A DNA stretch of 64,000 nucleotides. It comes from Aquilaria yunnanensis (Eukaryota; Streptophyta; Magnoliopsida; Malvales; Thymelaeaceae). The stretch is from the NCBI GenBank assembly GCA_039654915.1, contig CM077594.1, forward strand, positions 98,966,893-99,030,892, written 5' to 3'. Below are positions 11,906 through 22,320 of this stretch, one piece after another. Made by a program: the position numbers and the translations under genes. The notes under the pieces were generated by a model that saw only the letters and a program-made list of their open reading frames with translations, did not search any database and was not told the origin of the DNA. The number at the start of each line of letters is the position of its first letter. Positions within the stretch are counted from its first letter, which is position 1.

Positions 11906-12339
11906 AAGTTTTTAATGTTGTTGCCGCGGAATTATTACACCATTCCATCAATATCATTGTGGTGGTCTAGCTTTAGACTAAGGTTATGCTTGTTGCATAT
12001 ATATATTCTTTATTTTTCTTTTGTTTTAGTAGTTTTAGCCAAATTTTTTCACCACTTTTCTTAAATAACAATACAAGTGGTGGAACAAGTCTTAATTTTT
12101 TTTTTTGGAAAATTTTGAACAAATTTATTATAAGTTCCAAGTTACACACACAACTCACTTTCTTTCAAATTATCCAAAACTTCATTCCTTACACTATATG
12201 CAAAAAGTTTTTTGCTTTTCACTTCAAAAATCATCTTTGTAAGTGTTTTAACTCATGTTTCATAGAGATTTCTTTAATTCATGTTGAGACGTCTTAGCTT
12301 GAATTTTGATTTTTTATTTTTATAGAGTGTTGAGATGAA

Positions 12340-12376
12340 TTTCTTGCTTAATGGATGAATTTCTTGCTTAATGGAT
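12340..12376 (+). repeat. Short tandem duplication
   Basis: ATGAATTTCTTGCTTAATGG occurs twice in direct succession. A second, ~40-bp tandem duplication (TTGTTAATCATTGGACTATR) lies at about 13330-13390. Confidence 0.8.
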
Positions 12377-14342
12377 GTACCTTGTATGCTCGAAGAGTTA
12401 TCTTGGTTTTGATTTCTCAATTTGTATGAATATGCATGGTTTGATGTTATGGACTTTAGGAAGGTAAAAGATGTTGTGCGATTCCCTTAGGTTGGACTTG
12501 CATTTGGATATAAATAATATCATTATTTATCCTTGTTGGTATCCTTATGCTTTGTTCATTGAATATGGATGGTTTGAGATACATTATTGCCTTAATGTTG
12601 CATGAGTTCTTGGCAAATTACTTTAGATTAAATATTGTGAATTTTGCTTATACCTTCCGTATTTTTTTCCCTTGGTTTTCTTTGTAGGTTGAAATCTACA
12701 TATAAGTCATTGATGAGGCATTTCACTCACCATCATTCTTCTCCACTTGAGTCCATGTAGCTACTTCCCACCTCCACCACCACTATTAGAATGTTGGATG
12801 AGTAATCAGAGGTAAGACTATCTCGCCTCCCTGGTAAGATTTCTTTATATTTTCTTTATTTGTAAACATTGATGACAATGTTTATTTTAAGTTTAGGAAA
12901 AAGAACCTTACTTGAAGATTTTGTTAGTTTGTTTTGTTTTGTTTTTTTTTTTTTATGTTGTTTACTTAAGTTTTAGGTAGTTGTGTTTAGCTATGTTTTA
13001 GTAGTGAGTTAAATTTTGGGTGGTTTTATTAATTTTTTTTCCTTCTAATTTTTCATATTCTTTATTCTTTTTTTATTGTTCATATATTGTTGTATATAGT
13101 TAGACAACATATTCATTCTTTATTCCTTTTAGGATGCATTTAGTATCACTGAGTTCAAGCTAATGAAAGAAGATGATATGCCTTACTATGTTTTGATTAT
13201 TGTGATTCTTGGATTATTTTCATCCTGGATGATTTACCCAATTTGAGGTCTTGTTAAGTTCATATTTTCCTATTATATATTCTACACATTACCAATATGC
13301 TTAGCATAGTGGTGTATTCTAGTGAAATGTTTGTTAATCATTGGACTATAGAACTTTGATTTTGTTAATCATTGGACTATGGAACTTTGCTTTCTCTAGT
13401 ATTTGTTTGATTATTACTTGAAGAAAGTGTTAGCACTTGTATTGTGGAGTCATTTGAGGCCTTAACTAACTAAATAATGTGCTTAAAAGATTAATATCAT
13501 TTTTTTTCTCTACTCCAATGTTTCAACTCACTTAGTAACCGAGGATTTTCTCCTAAGGCAAAAGTCGATCTTCACATAAAATAGTGATTTGAAATATAAA
13601 TATATAAAACACTTTGAATATGTACCTGCTTAGTAGTCAGGAATATTCTCTTAAGGTAAGAGTCAACTTTCGTGTAAAATGACAAACAATTACCCAAAGA
13701 AGAGCAATAAGCAAAAAATCTATTGAAAAAAAGAAAAAAATAAAGGGGAAAAAGGGGGGAAAAGGAAGAAAAAAGAAAGAAAAAAAAGAGATAATTCAAG
13801 TAAAGGAAGTATTGAAATGCGAAAAGGCCTTTTTGACTCCATTTGTTAAGTTCTTTCATTTGTCAAGCCATATGAAACATAAATTTTAGAGTTGGAGTAC
13901 TTAGTGTTGATCTTAATGTAAAGTATTCCATTTACGAACATTTACTGATTTTGAGTGACATTAGTCTAAGTATATTTGGTTGGACATACACTTTCACATG
14001 GGGGATTATGAAATTAGCAAGAAATCGATTAAGTTGAGAGTCTGGACAAAAAATATAGAAGAATCATTATGATCTTTATGTTGTTTTGAATTTTGAGACT
14101 TGACATCCACTATGACTAATGCATGGAAATTTTATAATTAGTACATAGTTAGTGTAGGTTAGGTCATTATTCTTCATTATTTACTTTGTTGGTTTGTGTT
14201 GTTAGCGTAACTTGTATGTTTAGATGAACTTGTATGATAAGTTAGGTTAGGTTGATTCATTCATTTGCCCATTCTTTACATCATTAATTATTCATTATTT
14301 TTTTCTTTGCTTGAGATGAGCAAAGTGATTAGTTTGGGGGTA

Positions 14343-15666
14343 TGTTAAGTGCATCATATGTCTATCATTTTAGCTTTATTTAATGTACTTCATGACAATA
14401 ATTGCTAGAGTTATGGTCCTTTTAGTGTTATGCTTGTGTTTTTACAGGTGATGGCAATTAGAGCAAAAGAAGAGTAACTTACAAGCTATTTTTGGACATT
14501 TTTCTTGGCAAATTTAGGCTTGAGTGAAAGAATAAAAGTTCTAGCACTTTCTCTTAACTTTGCATGGGTTCTTGAATCATTTAAATTTAACACATGTGCA
14601 CAAAGTTATGGTTAAGCACTTAAAGGTTCCAATGCTGTCGAGTTTTGGTGCCGCGATGTCAAGACCTGCTCTGTTTATAAAATCTCTTGGCCAGCAACTA
14701 TGTGAGGGGATCCTCTTCGACCCCAAACCCTCCAATGTCATTTTTTGCTAGTTTTCTTAGGGTTTTCATGGATTAAGGAGCTAGGAAGCTAATTTCATTG
14801 AGATTCTTATTTGGATTGAAGTGAGAACTCTTCTACAATAGTGATTTCTACTTGAATTTGGTTCTCCTAACCCTAACTCCTTTTTTTATTTAGTTTGATA
14901 TTCTTATAAATATGTGTGGATTTTTTGTTTCTGTGGATGTTGTGAACCATTTAAGACAGTAAATATATAACTCATTGATTATTTCCATGATTTGTTGGTT
15001 CTTTTAGCTTGTGCTTGAATGTGTTCTTCATTTGTTGGCCACTTGTGTTGAACAACATTCTAGACTTAGGAAAGACTTGAAAGAGGTTTTTGAGGTTAGA
15101 AGAGAGCTAATAGAGCATGGATAATGGGTAGATTTAGGAGAATTAAATTATTGTTCCTACGAGGCCTTAGAGGAATATTTGAGCTTAAGGGTTCCTAGGA
15201 CAACCGGTTAATATGAGAATGTGTAATGGGGTTTTAAAGAGCTAATTGACCCTACATTGAGAAAGGAGGGTTGATACTTTAGACTTTTTCAGCCTACAGC
15301 TTTTAGGAAGTATGATTTGGGTTAAGTACTTATGTCAAAGCTATGTCTATTTAGCATTCATTTGGTTAGAACTCTTTAAAAACCATGTCAATAAGTGTTT
15401 AGGATAGTTGTGATGTTTGTTTGGTTTGGTGGTTGGGTGATCCACAATTTTTATAGTTTAACTTTTTATTCCTTGTTTCCATTGTGTGTTTGCTCTAGCT
15501 AAAGTGAGATTACCATACTTTGGTATTTGAAAAAAAAAAATTATCATACAATTCCTTGTGGAATCGACACCTAACTTGTCACTACTATAATTGATACTAT
15601 ACACTTGCCGGTGAAATTGGAATTAAGATTGAAAAGATTTTTTTTATAAACTTTTGTCTCACGACA
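14343..15666 (+). repeat. 3' LTR
   Basis: Starts TGTTAAGTGCATCATATGTC and ends GTCTCACGACA. Colinear with the 5' LTR but with substitutions and small indels; about 40 bp longer. Confidence 0.85.
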
Positions 15667-16031
15667 AGTAGAAACGACATTAATAGGGAAAGACTTAAGT
15701 GTACCATTTTACCAAGTTAATGAGATGAGTTCGACCGAGTTGATGTTTAAGGAATTAAGTGTCCAAGTTATTCAAGTTTGGGGGCTCAAAATGCCTTTAG
15801 GTCTATTTAACAATAATATCCGTATTCCAAATAAGCATGTATTTCAAAAACTTTGGGAATGAAATGATATTTAATAAATAAATCAACTGTCTCAATTTAT
15901 TTATAACATTACTAAAATGGACAAAGTTTAAGAATCCCGTTTGCCTTGTAATGATTTTTTTTTCAAGTTTATCCTTAATTTTTTTTTTGCAAATTTCGAG
16001 AAGTAAACAAGGAAAGGATAAAATTGGAGAG

Positions 16032-17679
16032 TGAAAAATACACGCTAAGTCCTAAAACTTTTTACATTTACCAAATTAGTCCTAACGCTCATCAATTTCT
16101 CAAAAGTAAGTCATAAAACTCATCAATTCTATAAACACGTCCTAAAACTTGCAACTCTTAACCCTGTTAGTCCTAAAAGTTTTAAATTTTGCCAAATAAA
16201 TCATAAAAGTTTTGTTTTTTATGGAAAACATTAATTTGACATTTAACGCCGTTATCTTCAGTGACTAAACTAGTGTTTTTAAATTTTAGGAACTTACTTG
16301 AAAATTTTATCAAGGTTTAATGGTCATTTTGTGATTTTTAACAATTATGAGGATAAACTAAAAATTTTATAAAATTATAAGGATCAAGTTGTGATTTTTA
16401 AAAAAATTATGCACTTTGTTTTTATTATCTCAAATTTACAAGCGAAAGAATTTGTAGCTAAACGGAGTGATCGTAACTACTTTATTTAAAAAATTAAAAG
16501 CTCTTCAAACCCACTTTACTCCATCGTCACTAGATTAGGGTAGATCTACTTCACCGAAGTGAATCGAATTAGTGCTCCAATAGAGCTAGAAAAGCACAAA
16601 ATGCCCATTTAAAGAATATTGGGTCAAGTGTAAGAAAATTAACATAATCTACTGCAACTCTGATGAATTCCATTTTGTTGGAGCAAATCATATTGTTGAT
16701 ACATGTAGGGGTGAGCATTATTTAGATGAAATTAAAAAAATTAATTTCACTTTGATAAAATGATTCAGTTATTATTCAAATTTGGTCAATTCAAACAAAA
16801 GTCAAATTTCATGTTCGGTAATTAATCGAATCGATTATTAGTTCTTATAGTTGAAGGTGAATAAACCAAATAGTAATAAATATTTTTACCATTATTCATA
16901 TTCACCCTACTTATATAAAAGCAAGTTTCCTTCAATTTTAAACTATATGTTGTTAATCCTTCGTTACTTTTTTGTATGAGATGTAAAATTATGAATATTT
17001 ATCATATTTTTCATGTAAAATATGCTTAGATGTTAAAAAGATGAATTGAATAAACTAAACAGAATAAAATTAAAATGTAACCTTGATTATTCAGATCAAT
17101 TTTGACATTTAATTCAAATAGTTTGGATATATTTTATGAAAATTAAAAGTCAATCAAATCATTGTGTATGAATTGATTTCAAACTAAATCAACCAAATTC
17201 TAACTCCTAAATACACCAGTGATGGTATGAGGAAGGTTGGATAAGTTTTTACTACTTTAGAAACTAAAATTGCACTTATCCATCAAAGTTTTAAACTATT
17301 CCATTCTAAAACTTAGAAGATAACAATAGAGTCCTAAAATTTTTAAATATACAATTTGGGCCTTTTTTTAAAAAAAAAATTCAGTTTAAAGCTCATATTA
17401 AAACAAATATAGAATGACCATAAATATTGAAAAAAATTTCAAGCAATTCATTAAAATTTGAAAAGTGTCAGTTTAATAATTGATGATAAATGTGCTAAGT
17501 GTCACATCAGTATTTTTCATTAAAATAAAAATTTTTAGGATTAATTTGGCAAACCTAAAACTTTTAAGACTAACAGAGTTAACAACTATAAGTTTTAGAA
17601 ATTATTTGGCAAATCGAGGAGTTTTAGGGCTAATTTGGTAAAATGTAGAAAGATTTAGAACTTAAAATATACTTCCCTC
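16032..17679. mobile_element. Foldback / long-TIR element (1.65 kb)
   Basis: The left 170 bp (from TGAAAAATACACGCTAAGTC through TACCAAATTAGTCC and AACCCTGTTAGTCCTAAAAG) recur inverted at the right end (17510-17679). Flanks ATTGGAGAG (16023-16031) and ATTGGAAAG (17680-17688) form a 9-bp TSD with one mismatch, consistent with a Mutator-like element. The interior is AT-rich with no gene; at about 16707 GGGGTGAGCATTATTTAG resembles a hAT-MITE end, suggesting a further nested insertion whose other end I could not place. Confidence 0.7.
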
Positions 17680-17688
17680 ATTGGAAAG

Positions 17689-18715
17689 ATATTTCTAGTT
17701 AGAAATGTTACATCTATTATGGGATATCATTAAAAGTAAAAATATTGTAAATAAATTGGGATAAAGAAAAGGTTGGTCTTTGTCTAGTAACTGGAAACTA
17801 TGAATACTAAATAATAATAATATTATTAATAAACTAGAAAGTGGCTTGCACTTTGTTGTAGGTCAATCAATGAAGATACAATTTTTTTTATATTAACTAC
17901 ATATATAAAGGAAAACTGTATTTAAAAATGTTATGAATTCAAAATTAAGTGATGGTCCATTATTTTTGGTAAATAAAAGAAAATATGACATAAGACTAAG
18001 ATAATGGGTTTGCAATTTTAGCACAAATTGGATGCTTAATGGTAATTTGTGGAAGTTCATATGCCTAAAACATAAAAATCAAATGTGTAGGACATCTTTT
18101 ATGCTTATTGGGATAGAGTAGTAAAATTGTTTGATTGTAAACTTTGAGGAGCAAAAGACATCGCCATACACAAATAGAGGACCTATTTTATAACTTAGCC
18201 ACTTTTAGTTTCATTAGGCTATAAGCACAAAACATGAAGTGGGCTGACTTTACTCCTAATTAAAGCGGGTCTGAGAAATGCATTTTCAAGCCTTATTCAA
18301 GGAGAGAACTATCCCAAATTATTTTTTTTTATTCATAAGACTCAAATTTATGACATTTCTTAAGAAAGAATAAACTTCTTTTATGACTCAACCTCACATA
18401 TGTGCAACATCAAACCTTACAACTTTAGATAATATAATAGGCCACAAGCAGCCTTCTGATCCCACAAGGGCACCAAATCTACATTTGATGCAACTTAGGC
18501 CTAAAGACACCAAAGGTCTATAAATCTCTTTGCATGTTGATGTAGGCATCGTCAGCCGAGTTGACAATTTTTTTGCCTCTGTTGTCCATACTAACATGAC
18601 GACTCACATGTTTCACTAAGTTGCCAGTTTGCTAGTCTATTTTATACATCTTCATATCTCTATTAATAGTAATAATGTACTACTTCACGGGTTCCTATAC
18701 ATCTGTATCTTGAGG
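17689..18715. other. AT-rich intergenic DNA, no gene seen
   Basis: No supported gene. A minus ORF at 18394-18597 (67 aa) has no recognisable domain. Confidence 0.4.
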
Positions 18716-18717
18716 CA

Positions 18718-19742
18718 TTAAACCATCCACCAGGGTGGATGTCCATGACCAATGACGAAACTAATGTTGTTAAGTAGTTATTATTAGGGGAATGGGAGTT
18801 TCTATTTTAAATAAATATATGTAATTATGGTGCAGAAAAGGTAGTTATTATTAGATGGGGGAGTTACTTTTTAAATAAATCTCTGTAATTATCGAACAAA
18901 TGAAGTTCAAGATTTTAATTATTTACGTAGAAAAAAATCTCTCATTTTCAAATAAAAATAGTAGCATCATCACAATTTGGTTTGTGTGTTTATAAAATTG
19001 GTGTCATATATTGGTTGAACTGATGTCAAAATTCATTGTTTTGGTGTGTAGAATTGTTGTTTTAGTGTCTAATACTAATTTTTTGTTGTCTAGTAGAACT
19101 GTTTTGATATTTATTATGTCAGATTGGTGTATAAACTAGCTATTGTAGTGTTTAGTTTTCTTATTGTGATATCTAGTACTACTGTTTTGGTGTCTAGAAT
19201 TGTTATTTTAGTATTAAATAATGCATTTTTGGTGTATAATTATATTAGGTTGGTGTATAAATTAGTTAATCCGGTGTCTAGGATTGTTGTTCTGGTATCT
19301 AATAATGTTTTTATGGTGTCTAATTATGTTAGGTTGGTCAATAAATTAGTTAGTTTGGTACCTAAAATTGCTATTTCGGTGTCTAGGATTGTTGTTTTCA
19401 TGTATAATACTGTTGTTCTAATGTGTATGATTGGTTTTCTGATGTCTCATTATGTTAAGTTGATGCATGAATTAATTTATTTCTATTTTAGTTGAAGTTG
19501 ATTAGAATATTAAAAATTTAGTATCAGACTTGAGAAATTGTAATTGATTTGAATGCTTTAATGCTAGGAACAATAAAAGACATTTTATTCTACAAAATCT
19601 CCTATAAAATGTCATGATTATCTCCCTAGTTCATGACAAAATTTAAAAATTGAAAAATGACTTTATCTATATCATGTTAACACCGTTAGAGTTCCATTTA
19701 ATGGTGGACATCCATAAGGGTGGATGCGAAAACTCCCTCTGT
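18718..19742. mobile_element. Probable foldback element with minisatellite core
   Basis: Left CATCCACCAGGGTGGATGTC followed by CATGACCAATGACG recurs inverted at the right (ATGGTGGACATCCATAAGGG, 19700-19725), giving imperfect ~50-bp inverted ends that continue to TGTTAA on both sides. Inside are a ~65-bp tandem duplication (18771-18900, GTAGTTATTATTAG) and a degenerate minisatellite (19030-19460). No clear TSD was found. Confidence 0.5.
19030..19460 (+). repeat. Degenerate minisatellite, TTGGTGTCTAGAATTGTTGT-type units
   Basis: Units of about 20 bp, grouped into ~40-bp pairs, with the core GGTGTCTARNATTGTTGTT alternating with GTATCTAATAATGTT. The array happens to be open in one frame (19124-19495), producing a repetitive V/I/L-rich pseudo-protein. 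Confidence 0.8.
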
Positions 19743-19829
19743 ACATTCCCTATTGTACACACAAATTTTGTGTATAAAAATTATACATTGAAATTAATTG
19801 CAATACAAATTACAAAATAAAATTTACAA

Positions 19830-20389
19830 TAAGAGATTTTGAGAAATCGACTCTCTAATGTGCTTCTCATATGCACAATCCTCTGAATAATGCTTTGAAC
19901 TTTTAGTAGAGACACGAACAACTTTTTCATGAACATGAACTTCGGAGTTTGGCTTACGTGAATACGAATTAATGTTTCTCGCCGCGGTTTTCAATTTAGG
20001 ACTTCTCATCATACTTTTTGGACTTTGGGGCTTTTGATAATGTCCACTTCTTTTTTGCCACTTTCCTTGGAGTTTTTAGAAATTTTCTCTATGTGTGCGC
20101 CACATTTTCCTTGGAGTTTTTAGAAATTTTCTCTATGTGTGCACCACATTTTTTGGGTTTCATATCTTGAACTCCACTTAGCCAAAGTGGATTTAGGTTC
20201 AAGTAGCATAATGAGTTTTCATTTGGAGCCTTCGGTTGTATATGTTTGAACTCCAAAAATTATACTTATTGGACTTGTAATCTCCATATTCAGCGGGCTT
20301 TTGAATTTTGAATATCAATCTTAAAATGGACTAGATAATTTAAATTAGGTTTAATTTATTTTTAACTTAATTAAATTTTGATGTGTATA
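19830..20389 (-). mobile_element. Truncated Tat-type retrotransposon end (LTR/leader plus gag start)
   Basis: Colinear with 36770-37686, the 5' end of the large minus-strand Tat element: shared blocks include GTGCTTCT, GAGACACGAA, TTTTTCATGAACA, CCACTTAGCCAAAGTGGATT and AGATAATTTAAATTAGGTTTA-like sequence up to AATTTTGATGT. It carries the start of the gag-like frame (19824-20012) but lacks about 430 bp of leader/LTR present in the other copy and ends abruptly at about 19830. A ~46-bp internal tandem duplication (CTTGGAGTTTTTAGAAATTT, 20066-20150) is private to this copy. Confidence 0.7.
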
Positions 20390-21070
20390 AATGTTCACTC
20401 AAGATTATTTATTAATACACACTTTTATGTTGTAATAAATAAAATAATCTTGACTTTTTTTAAACATCTGTTGGAGCTTCCCGCAAGTGAAAGGAGATTT
20501 TAATTTGTGCGCATCCATGATGAATTGGCTTCCATTGAATTGTGCATGCAATTTAATTACATGAATTACTGTTCCAGCTTGTATGGGATTCGGCTGTATT
20601 AGGAGTTGAATTCGTCTTAAATTTTATAACAAATGCATGAATTAAAAGTAGAACCATTAGAATTCAACCTCAAGTTCAACTAGATTTTGCAAATACAGTT
20701 GAATTGAACTAGCAACTTTTATAAATCTGGTACCAATTTTGCACCAATTCTTCATTCAAAGTACCCATGTTTTCTCCTTGGTGTGCTTTTATGCATGTGA
20801 AAGTTTTTTTTTATTGTTATTTACTTTCTTATGTCAATGCAAGCATATGGCATGTTCTCTCATGCTTATATTTTATTTGGCCGCAAATCATTGTCCCCTA
20901 CATGTGTGTCCCCTGCATGTGTTTCTTACAAGTTACAAGCTTTTCTTTTCTTTTTTTTTTTTAATTCATGCACACAGGTGTCAATGGATTGGCCAATAAA
21001 TTTGTTGAGCTTCAAACTCAAGCATTTTTTTTCCAAGGTACGCTTAATTTTCCATAAGTGCTTGGAACTT
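20390..21070. other. Intergenic DNA, no gene seen
   Basis: AT-rich; three overlapping short ORFs at 20739-21094 fall in different frames of one T-rich stretch and support no gene. Confidence 0.4.
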
Positions 21071-21074
21071 ATTA

Positions 21075-21302
21075 CTCCCTCTGTTTCATATTAGCTGTCC
21101 CTTTTACCCTTTTTGACTTGAATATATTTATATTAATATGAATTGAAGAAAATTCTAAAAAATGATATTTAGAAACTAGAATCTTTAAAGTTTCATTTTC
21201 ATATAAAAAGTTCATATTTTTACGATAAATTTTAAGAGAAATAAAATCATAGATTAATTACTGTGAATAGTAAAGAGGACAGCTTTTATGAAACAGAGGG
21301 AG
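21075..21302. mobile_element. Stowaway-like MITE (228 bp)
   Basis: Starts CTCCCTCTGTTTCATATTAG and its reverse complement starts CTCCCTCTGTTTCATAAAAG, giving a 26-bp TIR with few mismatches. It is flanked by TA on both sides (21073-21074 and 21303-21304). The CTCCCTC terminus, TA target and small size are the Stowaway (Tc1/mariner-derived) signature. Confidence 0.95.
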
Positions 21303-22320
21303 TATTATTTTTTTCATTCTTTCAAAATTTGTTATAGGATCACACCCATGGGATATTTCTTGTTCTCACTTTTCCCAAACTTTGACTTACGCTCTTCCTT
21401 GTTTTGTTTCTTGATCCGGCACACTGATACATCAAATTGCCTGTTGGATCTGCCAATCAATAAGCTTAAAACTTGAGTCTCTCCCTCAAGGTAATCTTCG
21501 ACACTTCGGATTGCTTTTTTTCCAATCTCTAAAAGTACTGTAGCTGATCCTTTTTTTAGGTTTTTTTCCACTTAACCCCCTGAACTTTAGTGTTTATTAC
21601 ACCTAACCCCTGAGATTCTAAAATATATACTTACCCCTGAAACCTTTAACGTCATTCATCAGAGACATTAGGCCATGTATTTTGTCTAAAATACCCCTTA
21701 AAACTTATGGATCCCAGGCAGAAAGCAGCATGCGCACTACTCTGAGAGATTTGGGTTTGTGCAAGGTCAAAGTGCTAGGGTTCTTGGGCAAATTAGGGGT
21801 TTTGGGAAATTTCGATGAAAACTAGTGCATTAGGCCAAATTGATTCTAGTTTTTGACAAATTGTAAAATGAAATCAGGAGACAAAGTATGTTGAGTGCAG
21901 CTTTGTTGGAATTGGACGATTTGGTTCTCATTTTGCATCAGGTAGGTTTATGCGATTCTGGTCTCATTTCATATTTTGTGTGTAATGTGCTTGGTCATTT
22001 GTTTTGGCACGAAAATGGTAACTTTGAACATGTAAGACCCTGCAACATTCTTCTCTATCTATGCCTATCTATTGTCTTCTTTTTTTTCAATGCCCAATTA
22101 TCTGTTATAGCTATTGTATAGAGACAATACCTGCACCATGTTTCCAACGAATGTGCAGTGTTTAATCTTTAGTAATGTGTATTATCTTTTGCGGACATAG
22201 TGGGATAATAGATTAAATGTATACTTATTCATGTTTTGGCATCAACATACTTATATAATTGTTGATTATGCAGGATGGTAGCCCATCAATTCATTTTGAA
22301 TTATGGAAGAAATGAGTACC

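Larger units (their letters stand above)
10619..15666 (+). mobile_element. Non-autonomous LTR retrotransposon, Athila-like features
   Basis: Two direct repeats of about 1.3 kb, 10619-11905 and 14343-15666, both begin TGTTAAGTGCAT and end GACA, the TG...CA form of LTRs. A 5-bp flank AGCAG (10614-10618) / AGTAG (15667-15671) is a mutated TSD. Just inside the left LTR is GTTGTTGCCGCGGAATTATT, resembling the tRNA-Asp-type primer-binding region of Athila elements. Just before the right LTR is TTAGTTTGGGGGTA, a polypurine tract. The 2.4-kb interior (11906-14342) holds no gag or pol motif on either strand, so the element was mobilised in trans or has been gutted. LTR divergence is visible throughout, so it is not recent. 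Confidence 0.85.
9295..15803. mobile_element. Long-TIR (Mutator-like) element, split by an LTR retrotransposon
   Basis: Left end GGCTTAAAGACATTTTTAGC; the right end read inward is GACCTAAAGGCATTTTGAGC, with similarity continuing for about 65 bp (CTCGAACACTTTAGCCTTGA versus CTTGGACACTTAATTCCTTA). A 10-bp target duplication with one mismatch abuts both ends: TATTTAATAA (9285-9294) and TATTTAACAA (15804-15813). Without the nested retrotransposon (10619-15666) and its TSD copy, the element is about 1.46 kb and has no transposase, hence non-autonomous. Long TIRs plus a 9-10 bp TSD point to the Mutator superfamily. Confidence 0.75.

Noticed and set aside
19124..19495. 123-aa multi-pass membrane protein
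   Set aside because: The frame is the direct reading of a degenerate minisatellite; kept only as a finding.
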